This document shows, one piece after another, positions 23,391-31,863 of a stretch of 38,490 bases of DNA. Numbering within the stretch: position 1 is the first letter of the stretch; the number at the start of each line of letters is the position of its first letter. The notes beneath the pieces were generated by a model. That model worked only from the letters and a program-made list of their open reading frames with translations, did not search any database and was not told the DNA's origin. Position numbers and translations under genes: made by a program. Source of the DNA: a virus; the IMG/VR virus record IMGVR_UViG_3300027896_000106, positions 1 through 38,490 of that record; one strand, written 5' to 3'.

Positions 23391-24139
23391 CGTATAAAAA
23401 CGCAACCTTTACTCTCGTAAAGCTTTTCTAACTTTTCTTGCTGAACGTATTGGATTGGGTCTTTATACCCAGCTTCTAAGAAACCACGTAGTCTTAAACT
23501 ACTAGAAGGCGTTTCAGCATCTGCTAAACCATCTTCACGGTTTGAATAGCATGTCCAAGTATTGGAAAAATTAACATTCAATCTAACGCCTTCCAAAATA
23601 ATTTCCTTTTTAGACATTACTAGTAATGGTGCTTCAATCTTAATTTTACTCTTTCTATTAAGCATAATAAGATTGTTTACATAACTCAAAAACTCTTCAC
23701 TACCATCCCAATAACCAGCTAATGAATCTGCTTGAGCTGCACCGTACCAAACTGTACTGCATTCTAGCGTTTCAGCATATGCTGCTGCAATCGATAAAAA
23801 CATCATATTACGGAACGGTACATAAGATACAGGTTGAGCATCGCCTGCCATTTCCTTAATATTTGGATTTGCTATATTAAAGTTGGTTAATGATGATTTG
23901 TTTGCAATATCTTTAATATAGCTTACATCTAATACTTTATGGGTAACATTTAAGTTACCAATAGCATTACGTTTCAAATCAGATATTTGCAAGCTTACAC
24001 AATTGAGTTCGCGCTTATGTCTTTGGCCGTAATCAAATGAGAGAGTATGTATCTCATCATACCCTCTATCCCAAGCCATGTGTAGTAAAACAGATGAATC
24101 CATTCCACCGCTAAGTGATAAAACTAATTTATTGCTCAT
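23387..24139 (-). CDS. queC: QueC-like 7-cyano-7-deazaguanine synthase, zinc ligands mostly lost
   Basis: 250 residues. The adenylation loop LSGGMDSS (residues 9-16), FDYGQRH (35-41) and 'SYVPFRNMMFLSIAAAYAE' are QueC hallmarks; 'WYGAAQADSLAGYWDGSEEF' also fits. QueC makes preQ0 from carboxy-deazaguanine using ATP and ammonia, a precursor of 7-deazaguanine DNA bases in some phages. The usual C-terminal zinc set has four cysteines (C ... CGxCxxC); here only Cys197 (TWTC) remains and the others align with Asp207, Thr210 and Ser213 (ADAETPSSSLRLRGF). A fragment of queD lies immediately upstream. Active or not cannot be told from sequence. Confidence 0.88.
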   Translation of the reverse strand: MSNKLVLSLSGGMDSSVLLHMAWDRGYDEIHTLSFDYGQRHKRELNCVSLQISDLKRNAIGNLNVTHKVLDVSYIKDIANKSSLTNFNIANPNIKEMAGDAQPVSYVPFRNMMFLSIAAAYAETLECSTVWYGAAQADSLAGYWDGSEEFLSYVNNLIMLNRKSKIKIEAPLLVMSKKEIILEGVRLNVNFSNTWTCYSNREDGLADAETPSSSLRLRGFLEAGYKDPIQYVQQEKLEKLYESKGCVFIR

Positions 24140-24142
24140 ATG

Positions 24143-24270
24143 TTATTGTACTTCAACACTGCATTTACGTGTTTCTTCTATATTAACTTTAACCAATTTT
24201 ACATTTGTTCCGGTAAGTTGCGATGACCTGTAGAGAAATCGTGATATCTTGTTGCTGTTATCTTATTCAT
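24143..24270 (-). pseudogene. queD: Relic of queD (6-carboxytetrahydropterin synthase), internal deletion
   Basis: From an ATG at 24270 the minus strand reads MNKITATRYHDFSTGHR, which resembles the start of phage and bacterial QueD/PTPS-like proteins (TRYHDFSxGHR), and stops six residues later. In another frame the same stretch ends KLVKVNIEETRKCSVEV, like the C-terminal strand of these proteins (V.V.ET....A), stopping 3 nt before the queC start. Roughly two thirds of the gene, including the zinc histidines (LHGHNY), is missing. The small size and the direct abutment to queC support a deleted queD of a former queD-queC pair. Confidence 0.55.
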
Positions 24271-24276
24271 GTAAAA

Positions 24277-25368
24277 TTATTCTTCTACCTCGTCCGGAAT
24301 TTTATCTTCTTTACCGGCATTATTACCATACTTCCACTCAACTTTAATCTTCTCTTCAATCCCTGGAATTATAGTTTTATCCCAAAGACCATGATCATTT
24401 TTCCACTTTGAGTAGTAACCAAGTTTTGTACCGTCTGGTAACTGATACGTACTGCCTGTTTGCTGTATAACCCCAAAGCCAACAGCAAGTTCAAGTAAAC
24501 CATAATATTTGTTTAAACCACTCTCAAAACTCAAATACATCTCACCTTCAAGATATTGCTTAACGAACCGATTCTTTGCAGTTAAAGCTCTAAGTATAAC
24601 ACCGGAATAGTTCTTTTGTCCAACAGCTAACTTAGCATCAGTATCTTTGTCTTCTTTTACTGGCTTTCTTGCAAGCTGAATAGTAACTGATGGTAAGTAA
24701 ACAGCTGACCTACCACCGGGCATTTCTTTTACCAACGATGGAAACATAGCTGATGGATCATCAAAGATGTGGTTGGTCACAAGAATGGTGGTTTTGGTAA
24801 CTGCTGCCAACTGGGTGCAAGTTCTAAGTAAAGACTTTACTGCTTTAGCTCTACTACCCATATCTGCAGATGTACTCTGCTTTTCCATTCTGTTTATCTG
24901 TAATTCGCTTTCCATATTACCAAGGGAATCAATTGCAATAATAAACTTACCTACCTGACCTTTTTCCTTTGCTTTCGTTAAAAGACTGTAAATCTGGTTA
25001 CGGCATTCTTCAATGCTAAATGTCGGTACATACTTAACCTTTTCCGGATCTAATCCTAATGCTGCGGCTCCATCCTTATCAATAGCATTTTCACTATCAA
25101 AAATAATCGGAATAAGACCATCCTTTTGTGCATTTGCTAAAATCTTTTGCACAATAAATGACTTGCCTGTCATAGATGGGCCGGCAAGCATAGTTAATCT
25201 ATTCTTTGGTATACCACCGTAAAGTGAGCCTGATACTATACCGTTTAAAACCATTGATCCTGTATCAAGCCAGCCGTCAACAGTAGAAAGAGCACCATCA
25301 TTTAAGAATGATGCATATGGGTTTAACTTGTCAATTTCCCCTAAAACCTCTTTGATATCTTTATCCAT
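24277..25368 (-). CDS. uvsX: RecA-like recombinase UvsX
   Basis: 363 residues (T4 UvsX is 391). 'LTMLAGPSMTGKSFIVQKIL' holds Walker A (63-70). 'LIPIIFDSENAI' and 'FIIAIDSLGNMESELQINRM' give Walker B, and 'TKTTILVTNHIFDD' with 'PGGRSAVYLPSVTIQLARK' are UvsX/RecA family motifs. The C terminus is charged (KIKVEWKYGNNAG...DEVEE). It forms the filament for strand exchange, with UvsY and gp32 in the window. A terminator lies just upstream, so it is expressed from its own promoter or by readthrough. Confidence 0.93.
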   Translation of the reverse strand: MDKDIKEVLGEIDKLNPYASFLNDGALSTVDGWLDTGSMVLNGIVSGSLYGGIPKNRLTMLAGPSMTGKSFIVQKILANAQKDGLIPIIFDSENAIDKDGAAALGLDPEKVKYVPTFSIEECRNQIYSLLTKAKEKGQVGKFIIAIDSLGNMESELQINRMEKQSTSADMGSRAKAVKSLLRTCTQLAAVTKTTILVTNHIFDDPSAMFPSLVKEMPGGRSAVYLPSVTIQLARKPVKEDKDTDAKLAVGQKNYSGVILRALTAKNRFVKQYLEGEMYLSFESGLNKYYGLLELAVGFGVIQQTGSTYQLPDGTKLGYYSKWKNDHGLWDKTIIPGIEEKIKVEWKYGNNAGKEDKIPDEVEE

Positions 25369-25380
25369 GTTACCATTATA

Positions 25381-25410
25381 ATAAAAAAGCCACCTATTTC
25401 TAGGTGGCTT
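25381..25410 (-). terminator. Rho-independent terminator upstream of uvsX
   Basis: On the minus strand a perfect 10-bp stem AAGCCACCTA / TAGGTGGCTT with a 4-nt loop, running into six T. It ends the transcript from the polymerase region (genes at 26097 and 25722) before uvsX. Confidence 0.9.
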
Positions 25411-25452
25411 GAATAATTTATTTTTAAATGTTATTTGGTAAGTGATTTTTAA

Positions 25453-25722
25453 TCACGGTACCTTAATATCCATAATCTTCTTTGTTTCAAGAAGAACGTT
25501 AAGCGCTTTTGGGTTTTTATCCTTAGATTCGATAATATGGTCTCTCCACAGCAATAGTACGCGGCGAATCTTTTCAAGATTCTTGTCTGCTACCCTACCT
25601 GTGCCGTGATCTGTACCATCAACAATCTTTGTTAAGATTGTAACTGTACCCTGCACACCGTCAGCTTGGCCTTTCTTGAAAAGGGCTGGGTTGTCTAAAT
25701 ATGATTGATTTTTTGTTGTCAT
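25453..25722 (-). CDS. Unknown 89-residue protein
   Basis: MTTKNQSYLDNPALFKKGQADGVQG..., mainly helical with 'NLEKIRRVLLLWRDHIIESKDKNPKALNVLLETKKI'. No motif identified. It lies three nt behind the Sm-like candidate and before the terminator. It follows a Shine-Dalgarno-like GAGG 7 nt before the ATG. Confidence 0.65.
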   Translation of the reverse strand: MTTKNQSYLDNPALFKKGQADGVQGTVTILTKIVDGTDHGTGRVADKNLEKIRRVLLLWRDHIIESKDKNPKALNVLLETKKIMDIKVP

Positions 25723-25725
25723 AAA

Positions 25726-26097
25726 TTATTCCTCAAAAAGCTTGATTACTTCTGGTTTACCAGCAGTATCTGGTGCAGGTGCTGACTTAGCTGTGTTTGC
25801 CGTTTCAATAACCTTTTGGTATTGTGTAATAATTCTTGCATCAATACTGAAATCCTTACCGATAGCAATATTTGACTTATTAAAGAGGTATGTAAAGTTT
25901 CTCTTTGTATTGTCGTCATATGCAATAAATTCAGATAAGAAAAGAGGAATTAACTGAACTTGGAATTGATTGTTTTGTGGCTGTACGGTAATCATAACTG
26001 GATTTGTAAGCCCTAATGTGTTTGGATCCTCATAAGTGAGAACACCTAAAATATTTCTACCTGTCGAATCTATAATAGTTACGTAATTGTTGTCCAT
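25726..26097 (-). CDS. Sm-like (LSm) protein candidate
   Basis: 123 residues. The N-terminal 60 residues read 'NYVTIIDSTGRNILGVLTYEDPNTLGLTNPVMITVQPQNNQFQVQLIPLF', resembling the bent beta sheet of Sm/Hfq proteins: a Gly, a bulky turn, then 'LxNPVxI' in Sm1. Phage Sm-like proteins are known from cyanophage-type genomes. A helical tail and an acidic 'PEVIKLFEE' end follow. The role could be RNA binding; it is an inference from shape, not a firm match. It sits between DNA polymerase and uvsX. Confidence 0.6.
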   Translation of the reverse strand: MDNNYVTIIDSTGRNILGVLTYEDPNTLGLTNPVMITVQPQNNQFQVQLIPLFLSEFIAYDDNTKRNFTYLFNKSNIAIGKDFSIDARIITQYQKVIETANTAKSAPAPDTAGKPEVIKLFEE

Positions 26098-26126
26098 ATA
26101 CTATTTTATTAAAATTTACTTTAAAA

Positions 26127-28679
26127 TCAAGCAAGTAACTCAAACAAGTTCGTAACAACCAAATTACCAGGCTTTTGTGCAGTCCAATTTACTTTTTCGT
26201 AAAACCTTTCAACTACTGAAAATATGTGGTTTTCAAACATCTTTTCGTAATCAATTTCAAACTGTTGTTTAAACTCTTGTGGGTAATAAAACTTATAACC
26301 TATAGCATTTATATTAAACTTATTAGGCTGTCTTAGATATAGATAACGTACTTTATCACCGGAGCTTATCTTTTCATACTTGTTTGTTAGTTTAAATCTA
26401 TCAAGGAGTAAGTTATAAAAATATGCAGCTTTAGCATGACATGGCATGCCTTTAGCTGTAGTAAACTCATCACACTGACCGGCAAACTTCTCGTAACTTT
26501 TAATACTAGATACAAGTGCAATGTCTTCTTCAGTTAGCTTCTTAAAAATATCATATGTTTCATTTATCACTTTATTAGTTTCACCAATGTTCTGTGTCAA
26601 CAGCATTGTTTCAATAATCTTTTTTACATATGGTTTAACAGCTTTAGGCATTGTACTACGCACAACTTCAACGCCAGTATATTTGAATTTATTACAAGGG
26701 ATACCTTCATCATCTAAGATATGCAATACGTAGCGTTTCTTCTGTAAAAAGATACCAGCATCAGCAATAGCTTCACGTTTAAACACAAACCTACAATCTT
26801 TTGAATTTAAAGCTTTAGTGCCCCACTCTTTAATTTGCGTGTTGAGATATTTTTCGATCTTTTCAACTGTATCTAATGCGTCTTTTGTTAACTTGTCTTT
26901 GACTTTAAACACCTTGTCGGTAAAAAGGGGTTTAATTGAAACATAACTTGAGTCTGTATCATTATATATGATACATCTGTTTAACGCTTCATCGTCAATA
27001 GTGTTAATTTCATTCTTAATGAATGATTTTAATAGCTCGTTAGATTGTTTGATAACTGCCTGGCCTGTTAAAGTAATTGATGAAGCTACATCATCATCAC
27101 CAAACGGTGCATTTTTATTACCAAAATAGCCGTATATAGAGTTAATAAAAACTTTAATGCACAGTTGCTTAGCATCAAGTTGATCAATGAGCAACTTATC
27201 TTCTTTTTGCTTTGTTTCAGCGTATTGTTTCTTTAGTTTCTTTAGATCTTTACGAATTGCTTGTCTTTTATTATAATAATAGTCAAGAATTTCAGGCATC
27301 ACACCTTTCTTCTTCTGTGAAAACATTACATTAGCTTTACTAATAGTAATTTGTTCCTGTTCAACAAATTTAGCAAACTTACTATTTGGTAATGTAAACG
27401 TCTTACCACTTACATGCCTTACTGTTACCTCTTTATCAGTCTTATCTTCTATCACCCCTACTTTTGTTTCTGGTGATATATTAAGACTAATCATTACGTT
27501 TGGGTATAGTGAGTTAGCGTCAAATGAAATTATACATTCTTGAAAGCCACCTAATGGTGCACCGACATAAGCACCTGGGTTCTTACTACCATCATCTTCA
27601 TCTCTAATGAATGATGGTATACGCTGGTTACGAAAACGAGCTCTTACAGCTGTTGCACCGTTAATAACTGACAAAGTACCCATTGCAGATTCAAACGTAG
27701 TTAAGCCAACGTATGCTAGCATACGAATAAGTTCAGTGTATTTTAGTTTTTCTTCAAGTTTAACTAGCAACTTAACGTCTTGAATATTATAATCTACGAA
27801 TGTCTTCCAATCGGTATCAGCTAACGTCGCTAAATTCATTGCACCGAAGTCAACCTTACCCTCTCCGAGTTCAGCTTCAGCAATTGATGCAAGTTTGTAG
27901 CTTTCGCGTTCACCAGCACTAAAACGTTTATATACATCAAGGTAATCAATTAACGAAACCCCTTCAATGTACCAGCGTGTTTGTTCTTGACCGAACTGAC
28001 CTTTAATTGATCTACTGTATACATTACCGGACGGTGATAAACGCTTTGTATAGTCTGGACCCAGGATCTTGGTGCAGCGGTTAATTACATAAGGTAAGTC
28101 AAAAAACTCTGAGTTCCAACCTGTTAAAATATCCGGGTAGTCTTTCTCAAAGTATTCTATAAACTTGATAAAGATGTCCTTTTCATCTACACATTTTACA
28201 TACTTTACATTTGATTCGTTTGTTGTGTATGGTTTACAGCCCCAGGTAAAAAACGTATTGGTTAATGAGTCATGAACAGTAATTACATTAACAGGTTCCT
28301 TTGCTTCATTAGCGTGTGGAAAATCGTCTGGGGCATACACCTCAATGTCAAGAAACATCGTCTTAATAGGGTGTTGAGCAAAGTCAGGTGTTTCATTTAT
28401 CTTCCAAAACGTATCAATAAGGTATTGCTGGGTGATTGGGAAGTTATCAAACACTCTCTTTACACTAGTATCTTTCAAATACTTGTACCGGTCATATTGT
28501 GTTCTGAATGATTTCTTTACAAGTTTAGTGCCATAAATGGACTCTTCGCTGCCTGCACCCTCAACGTAAATATAAGGGTCGATCGATACATCAAACTTGA
28601 TTCGTTTACCATCTTTATCCCAAGAAAATACAGTTACGCACCTCTCTTTACTATTATAGTATATGTTACGGTAACTCAC
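26127..28679 (-). CDS. gp43: DNA polymerase, family B, gp43-like
   Basis: 850 residues (T4 gp43 is 898); GTG start. Proofreading exonuclease motifs: ExoI FLDIE (Asp111, Glu113), ExoII GWNSEFFDLPY (about 188-198), ExoIII YNIQD (Asp301). Polymerase motifs: 'FDANSLYPN' (Asp387), 'KVFINSIYGYFG' and 'YNDTDSSY' (DTDS 574-577). The C terminus ends in a hydrophobic-rich stretch (NLVVTNLFELLA) of the kind that binds the sliding clamp gp45. It copies the phage genome. Not interrupted by an intein. Confidence 0.97.
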   Translation of the reverse strand: MSYRNIYYNSKERCVTVFSWDKDGKRIKFDVSIDPYIYVEGAGSEESIYGTKLVKKSFRTQYDRYKYLKDTSVKRVFDNFPITQQYLIDTFWKINETPDFAQHPIKTMFLDIEVYAPDDFPHANEAKEPVNVITVHDSLTNTFFTWGCKPYTTNESNVKYVKCVDEKDIFIKFIEYFEKDYPDILTGWNSEFFDLPYVINRCTKILGPDYTKRLSPSGNVYSRSIKGQFGQEQTRWYIEGVSLIDYLDVYKRFSAGERESYKLASIAEAELGEGKVDFGAMNLATLADTDWKTFVDYNIQDVKLLVKLEEKLKYTELIRMLAYVGLTTFESAMGTLSVINGATAVRARFRNQRIPSFIRDEDDGSKNPGAYVGAPLGGFQECIISFDANSLYPNVMISLNISPETKVGVIEDKTDKEVTVRHVSGKTFTLPNSKFAKFVEQEQITISKANVMFSQKKKGVMPEILDYYYNKRQAIRKDLKKLKKQYAETKQKEDKLLIDQLDAKQLCIKVFINSIYGYFGNKNAPFGDDDVASSITLTGQAVIKQSNELLKSFIKNEINTIDDEALNRCIIYNDTDSSYVSIKPLFTDKVFKVKDKLTKDALDTVEKIEKYLNTQIKEWGTKALNSKDCRFVFKREAIADAGIFLQKKRYVLHILDDEGIPCNKFKYTGVEVVRSTMPKAVKPYVKKIIETMLLTQNIGETNKVINETYDIFKKLTEEDIALVSSIKSYEKFAGQCDEFTTAKGMPCHAKAAYFYNLLLDRFKLTNKYEKISSGDKVRYLYLRQPNKFNINAIGYKFYYPQEFKQQFEIDYEKMFENHIFSVVERFYEKVNWTAQKPGNLVVTNLFELLA

Positions 28680-28715
28680 TTAACCTATTATAATACCATT
28701 CCTAATTAATCAAAT

Positions 28716-28743
28716 AAAAAAAAACGGGACCCAGGTTGCCCCG
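28716..28743 (-). terminator. Rho-independent terminator between glycosyltransferase and DNA polymerase
   Basis: On the minus strand CGGGG ... CCCG with a short interrupted stem and a run of nine T. It lies in the 122-nt gap 28680-28801, the longest gap besides the queD relic, in which nothing else is seen. Confidence 0.7.
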
Positions 28744-28801
28744 AGCCCCATCTTTATAACTGACCTCCATTAATAATTAAACAAACAATTTACAAAAACA
28801 A

Positions 28802-30034
28802 CTAATCTTTATTATACCTACTAAGATTTTTACGGCCAGGGTCGCCACATGGCAATGAGTACATTTCCATATAACAATCAATGTTCTCATCAGATTCTAA
28901 CCACCTTGTCTCAGCATACTGTCTGGCTTTTTTGCATATAGCCCTATACTTGTCAACGTCTTTTAACGTTACTTCAATTTGATTAATCATTTCATCACCA
29001 GTATTGAACTTGATTGGTGCGTTAGAATATGTTACAATATCTTGACATGCAATAGGTAACCCGTATGCACAAGCTTCAATATACTTTAAATCACTCTTCG
29101 AACGGTTAAAAATGTTATCTTGTAATGGTGCAACCATCATATTAATGTTAAGATTACTAATTGCCTCGCCGTACTCATAAATACGTTTCCATGGTACAAA
29201 TTCCACCTTCTTATTTCTAATCAAATCTAATAATGGTAGTGGAAATGCACCTAAAAATACCCATTGAAACTTGTCTACAGTCTTTCTAATAACTTCATTA
29301 ACGTGATAAAAGTCATCCTTTTGTTTAACTCTGTTATCAACGTCAAAGTGTGCACCTGAACCAGCATATAAAATACGTGGCTTTTTCTTAAACTTATCCA
29401 AATTGTTCATGTTTTTGGTTAGATCATAATGATGACCAATCCAAAACTTTGGCATAAAATTTGGTATGACTGTCACATTCTTATTACCAGTTTTATCACG
29501 GTAATAATCTTTCATAAACTGGCATGTAACGGTTATTTCGTCGCACATAGCCATAATAGCCTGTGCTGATTCTCTTATTTCTGGGTTTTCAAAAGCTGGT
29601 TTATATTTGTTATACTCCGGAATATCTTCTTTAAAACAAATATCATCAATTTCGTAAATTAATCTCATACCATTTTGTTTTGAGATTTCCCTTAAATGCT
29701 CTACAAACGACCTTTGTGTCTTAGTAGCTTGTCTTTGAATTCTAACTGACTTAGTCATCACGTAATATCTCGGGTCTAAGTTCATAACCGTTGTGCCTTG
29801 TACAACAGCTTTCATGTGAGCGTTCATCACGTTTTCTGGCCAAATCATTCTCCAGTGGCCACAACCGCTATAATCAGCATAATAATTTAAAAACCTTGGT
29901 AAATCCAACTCTTTTGGACGTTCCGGTAATGGTTGTGGTTGCGATGGTGGGTTGGTATTTAACATCATCGGTGGTGCAGCATGAAAAGGTATCGTGCTTC
30001 TATTAGAAAATGGAGCAGTATTATTAACAAACAT
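28802..30034 (-). CDS. Glycosyltransferase, GT-B/GT4-like
   Basis: 410 residues. N-terminal 40 residues are Pro/Asn-rich and disordered. 'GCGHWRMIWPENV' and 'DPRYYVMTKSVRIQRQATKTQ' start the first Rossmann lobe; 'PRILYAGSGAHFD' opens the second. 'VEFVPWKRIYEYGEAISNLNINMMVAPLQDNIFNRSKSDLKYIEACAYGLPIACQDI' is the GT4 donor-site E-x7-E region pattern, with the lysine-glutamate stretch KYIEACAYGLP. It uses a nucleotide sugar; the acceptor is unknown. Separated by a terminator from the polymerase gene. Confidence 0.82.
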   Translation of the reverse strand: MFVNNTAPFSNRSTIPFHAAPPMMLNTNPPSQPQPLPERPKELDLPRFLNYYADYSGCGHWRMIWPENVMNAHMKAVVQGTTVMNLDPRYYVMTKSVRIQRQATKTQRSFVEHLREISKQNGMRLIYEIDDICFKEDIPEYNKYKPAFENPEIRESAQAIMAMCDEITVTCQFMKDYYRDKTGNKNVTVIPNFMPKFWIGHHYDLTKNMNNLDKFKKKPRILYAGSGAHFDVDNRVKQKDDFYHVNEVIRKTVDKFQWVFLGAFPLPLLDLIRNKKVEFVPWKRIYEYGEAISNLNINMMVAPLQDNIFNRSKSDLKYIEACAYGLPIACQDIVTYSNAPIKFNTGDEMINQIEVTLKDVDKYRAICKKARQYAETRWLESDENIDCYMEMYSLPCGDPGRKNLSRYNKD

Positions 30035-30060
30035 ATTGATTATATATGGGGTTCCAAAAA

Positions 30061-31863
30061 TTATTCAACAAAGTTGACCCTCTTTGTTATGCCGTTATGC
30101 TTCTCTAAGAAAACAATTTCCCCAGTTGCAGCCTTAATACTCTCTTTTCTATGGCTAATAATAAAAATGCATTCGTTATGCTTTTCGCAGCGTTCTTTAA
30201 GCATTTCAAGTACGATATCTACACCCTTTTCGTCTAAACTACTATCTAATAGTTCGTCGTAAATGCTAATATTGTAGTGTACGTTACCTTGTGACTTGCG
30301 CATATCCATAAAGGAAAACAAACATGCTAAATCAATAGCTTTACGTTCTGCACCAGAAAAATTATTGTAATCACACATCTTACCCTTCTCGTTTAATATC
30401 TCTTCAACGAAATATTCATTAAACACGCAAATACTATTACTATCTAAGCGTTTAAGGTAATAAGCAAGCTTACTATTAAAGTTTTGAAGTATCTTTTTAA
30501 CAATATAACTTTTTACACCTTCTTCACTTACTACAAACTTAACAACGTCAAGTAGGTTAATAATTTTTTTTATGTTTTCAATTTCAACACGCACAGACTC
30601 AAGACGTTCTTTAGTTTGATTAATAACGTCATTAAAAGACTCTCCATGTTCGTTTAAGTGTTGAATATTTTCGAGTAATTGTGTGTTGAGGTCTGTTAAA
30701 TCTTGAATACGTTTACTGATAACCTTTCTATTCTCTAATTTAACTTTCAATACATTTAAATCGTCGTTTATTTTATTAATATGGTTTCTTATCTTTTTAT
30801 TTTTATCTTTAAACGATTCAACTTGAGCACTTAAAGTTTCACACTTTAACGAATGATCTTTAATATCAGTACCAAGCTTGTCCTTCTCCGCTCTAATGTG
30901 ATCTCTATGCGTACTGTCAATAGGTCTTAAACAGGTTGGGCAAATATCAGCTGAAGTACCAATATTGCTAAGCTGTGCCTGCTTCTGTTTAACTGTTGCA
31001 TTACATTCGGCTACTTGCGATATAATACCCTTTATCTTTTCATCTACCGTATCATAAGCTTTAGTAAGTGTCTGTAATTCGGTCTGTTTAATATTAAGAT
31101 CTATATTTTCTGACTTACTAAGTTCGTCTTGAAGCTTGTAAATTTCATCAGTGTTAGATTTAATCTTGTTATTAATATTAGATATCTTTTCTTCTCTTTC
31201 TTTTACTCTTAACTGCTTTTGTTCAAGATATGTTTGTATAGACTTCTCTATTTCACTGTGCTTAGTTGTTTCAATATCGAATGTTTTGTTTATTTGGTTT
31301 ATATCATCACGTAACATGCTAAGCATCTCTGAAAAAACTTGCAAGTTAAATATTTGTTCAATAAACTTACGCTTTTCTACTTTACTCTTAGCCATGAACG
31401 GTAACGTATTATTAACAGTCATAATAACACAATTATGAAATACTTCTTGTGAAGAAGATAGTACAGCTCCTATGTATTCAGTTGTGTTTGCAATACTATC
31501 CCTTGTTTTATCCATACCATCTTTATAAATGTGCAGTCTGGAAGGGTTAAGAGTACGTACAACTACAAACTCATTATTACCTTTTGGTGAGTTAACATTA
31601 AATGATACCTCTACTCTGCATTCACCACTTGTTAAATTGTTTGGTATGAACTCTTTTTTAATATCTCTAATAGTAGAGCCAAATATAGCAAAATAAAGTG
31701 CATCAGCAATAGTAGACTTACCGACACCATTGCGACGGTCCTCTTTATCTCTATTAATACCTGTAATAATGTGTAGTCCTTTCTTAAAATCGACTACGAC
31801 TTCATCTTCACCTACCGATAGAAAATTTTTAATCTTCAGTCGGTGAAAAGTAACATACTTCAT
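30061..31863 (-). CDS. gp46: Recombination nuclease ATPase subunit, gp46/Rad50-like
   Basis: 600 residues (T4 gp46 is 560). Walker A lies in RRNGVGKSTIADALYFAIFG (GVGKS 46-50). Two long coiled coils flank a zinc hook CPTC (308-311). The C-terminal lobe carries the signature 'NNFSGAERKAIDLACLF' and Walker B 'ISIYDELLDSSLDEKG'. It pairs with gp47 to resect DNA ends and host DNA. Stop/start overlap with gp47 (ATGA), as in T4. Confidence 0.96.
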   Translation of the reverse strand: MKYVTFHRLKIKNFLSVGEDEVVVDFKKGLHIITGINRDKEDRRNGVGKSTIADALYFAIFGSTIRDIKKEFIPNNLTSGECRVEVSFNVNSPKGNNEFVVVRTLNPSRLHIYKDGMDKTRDSIANTTEYIGAVLSSSQEVFHNCVIMTVNNTLPFMAKSKVEKRKFIEQIFNLQVFSEMLSMLRDDINQINKTFDIETTKHSEIEKSIQTYLEQKQLRVKEREEKISNINNKIKSNTDEIYKLQDELSKSENIDLNIKQTELQTLTKAYDTVDEKIKGIISQVAECNATVKQKQAQLSNIGTSADICPTCLRPIDSTHRDHIRAEKDKLGTDIKDHSLKCETLSAQVESFKDKNKKIRNHINKINDDLNVLKVKLENRKVISKRIQDLTDLNTQLLENIQHLNEHGESFNDVINQTKERLESVRVEIENIKKIINLLDVVKFVVSEEGVKSYIVKKILQNFNSKLAYYLKRLDSNSICVFNEYFVEEILNEKGKMCDYNNFSGAERKAIDLACLFSFMDMRKSQGNVHYNISIYDELLDSSLDEKGVDIVLEMLKERCEKHNECIFIISHRKESIKAATGEIVFLEKHNGITKRVNFVE

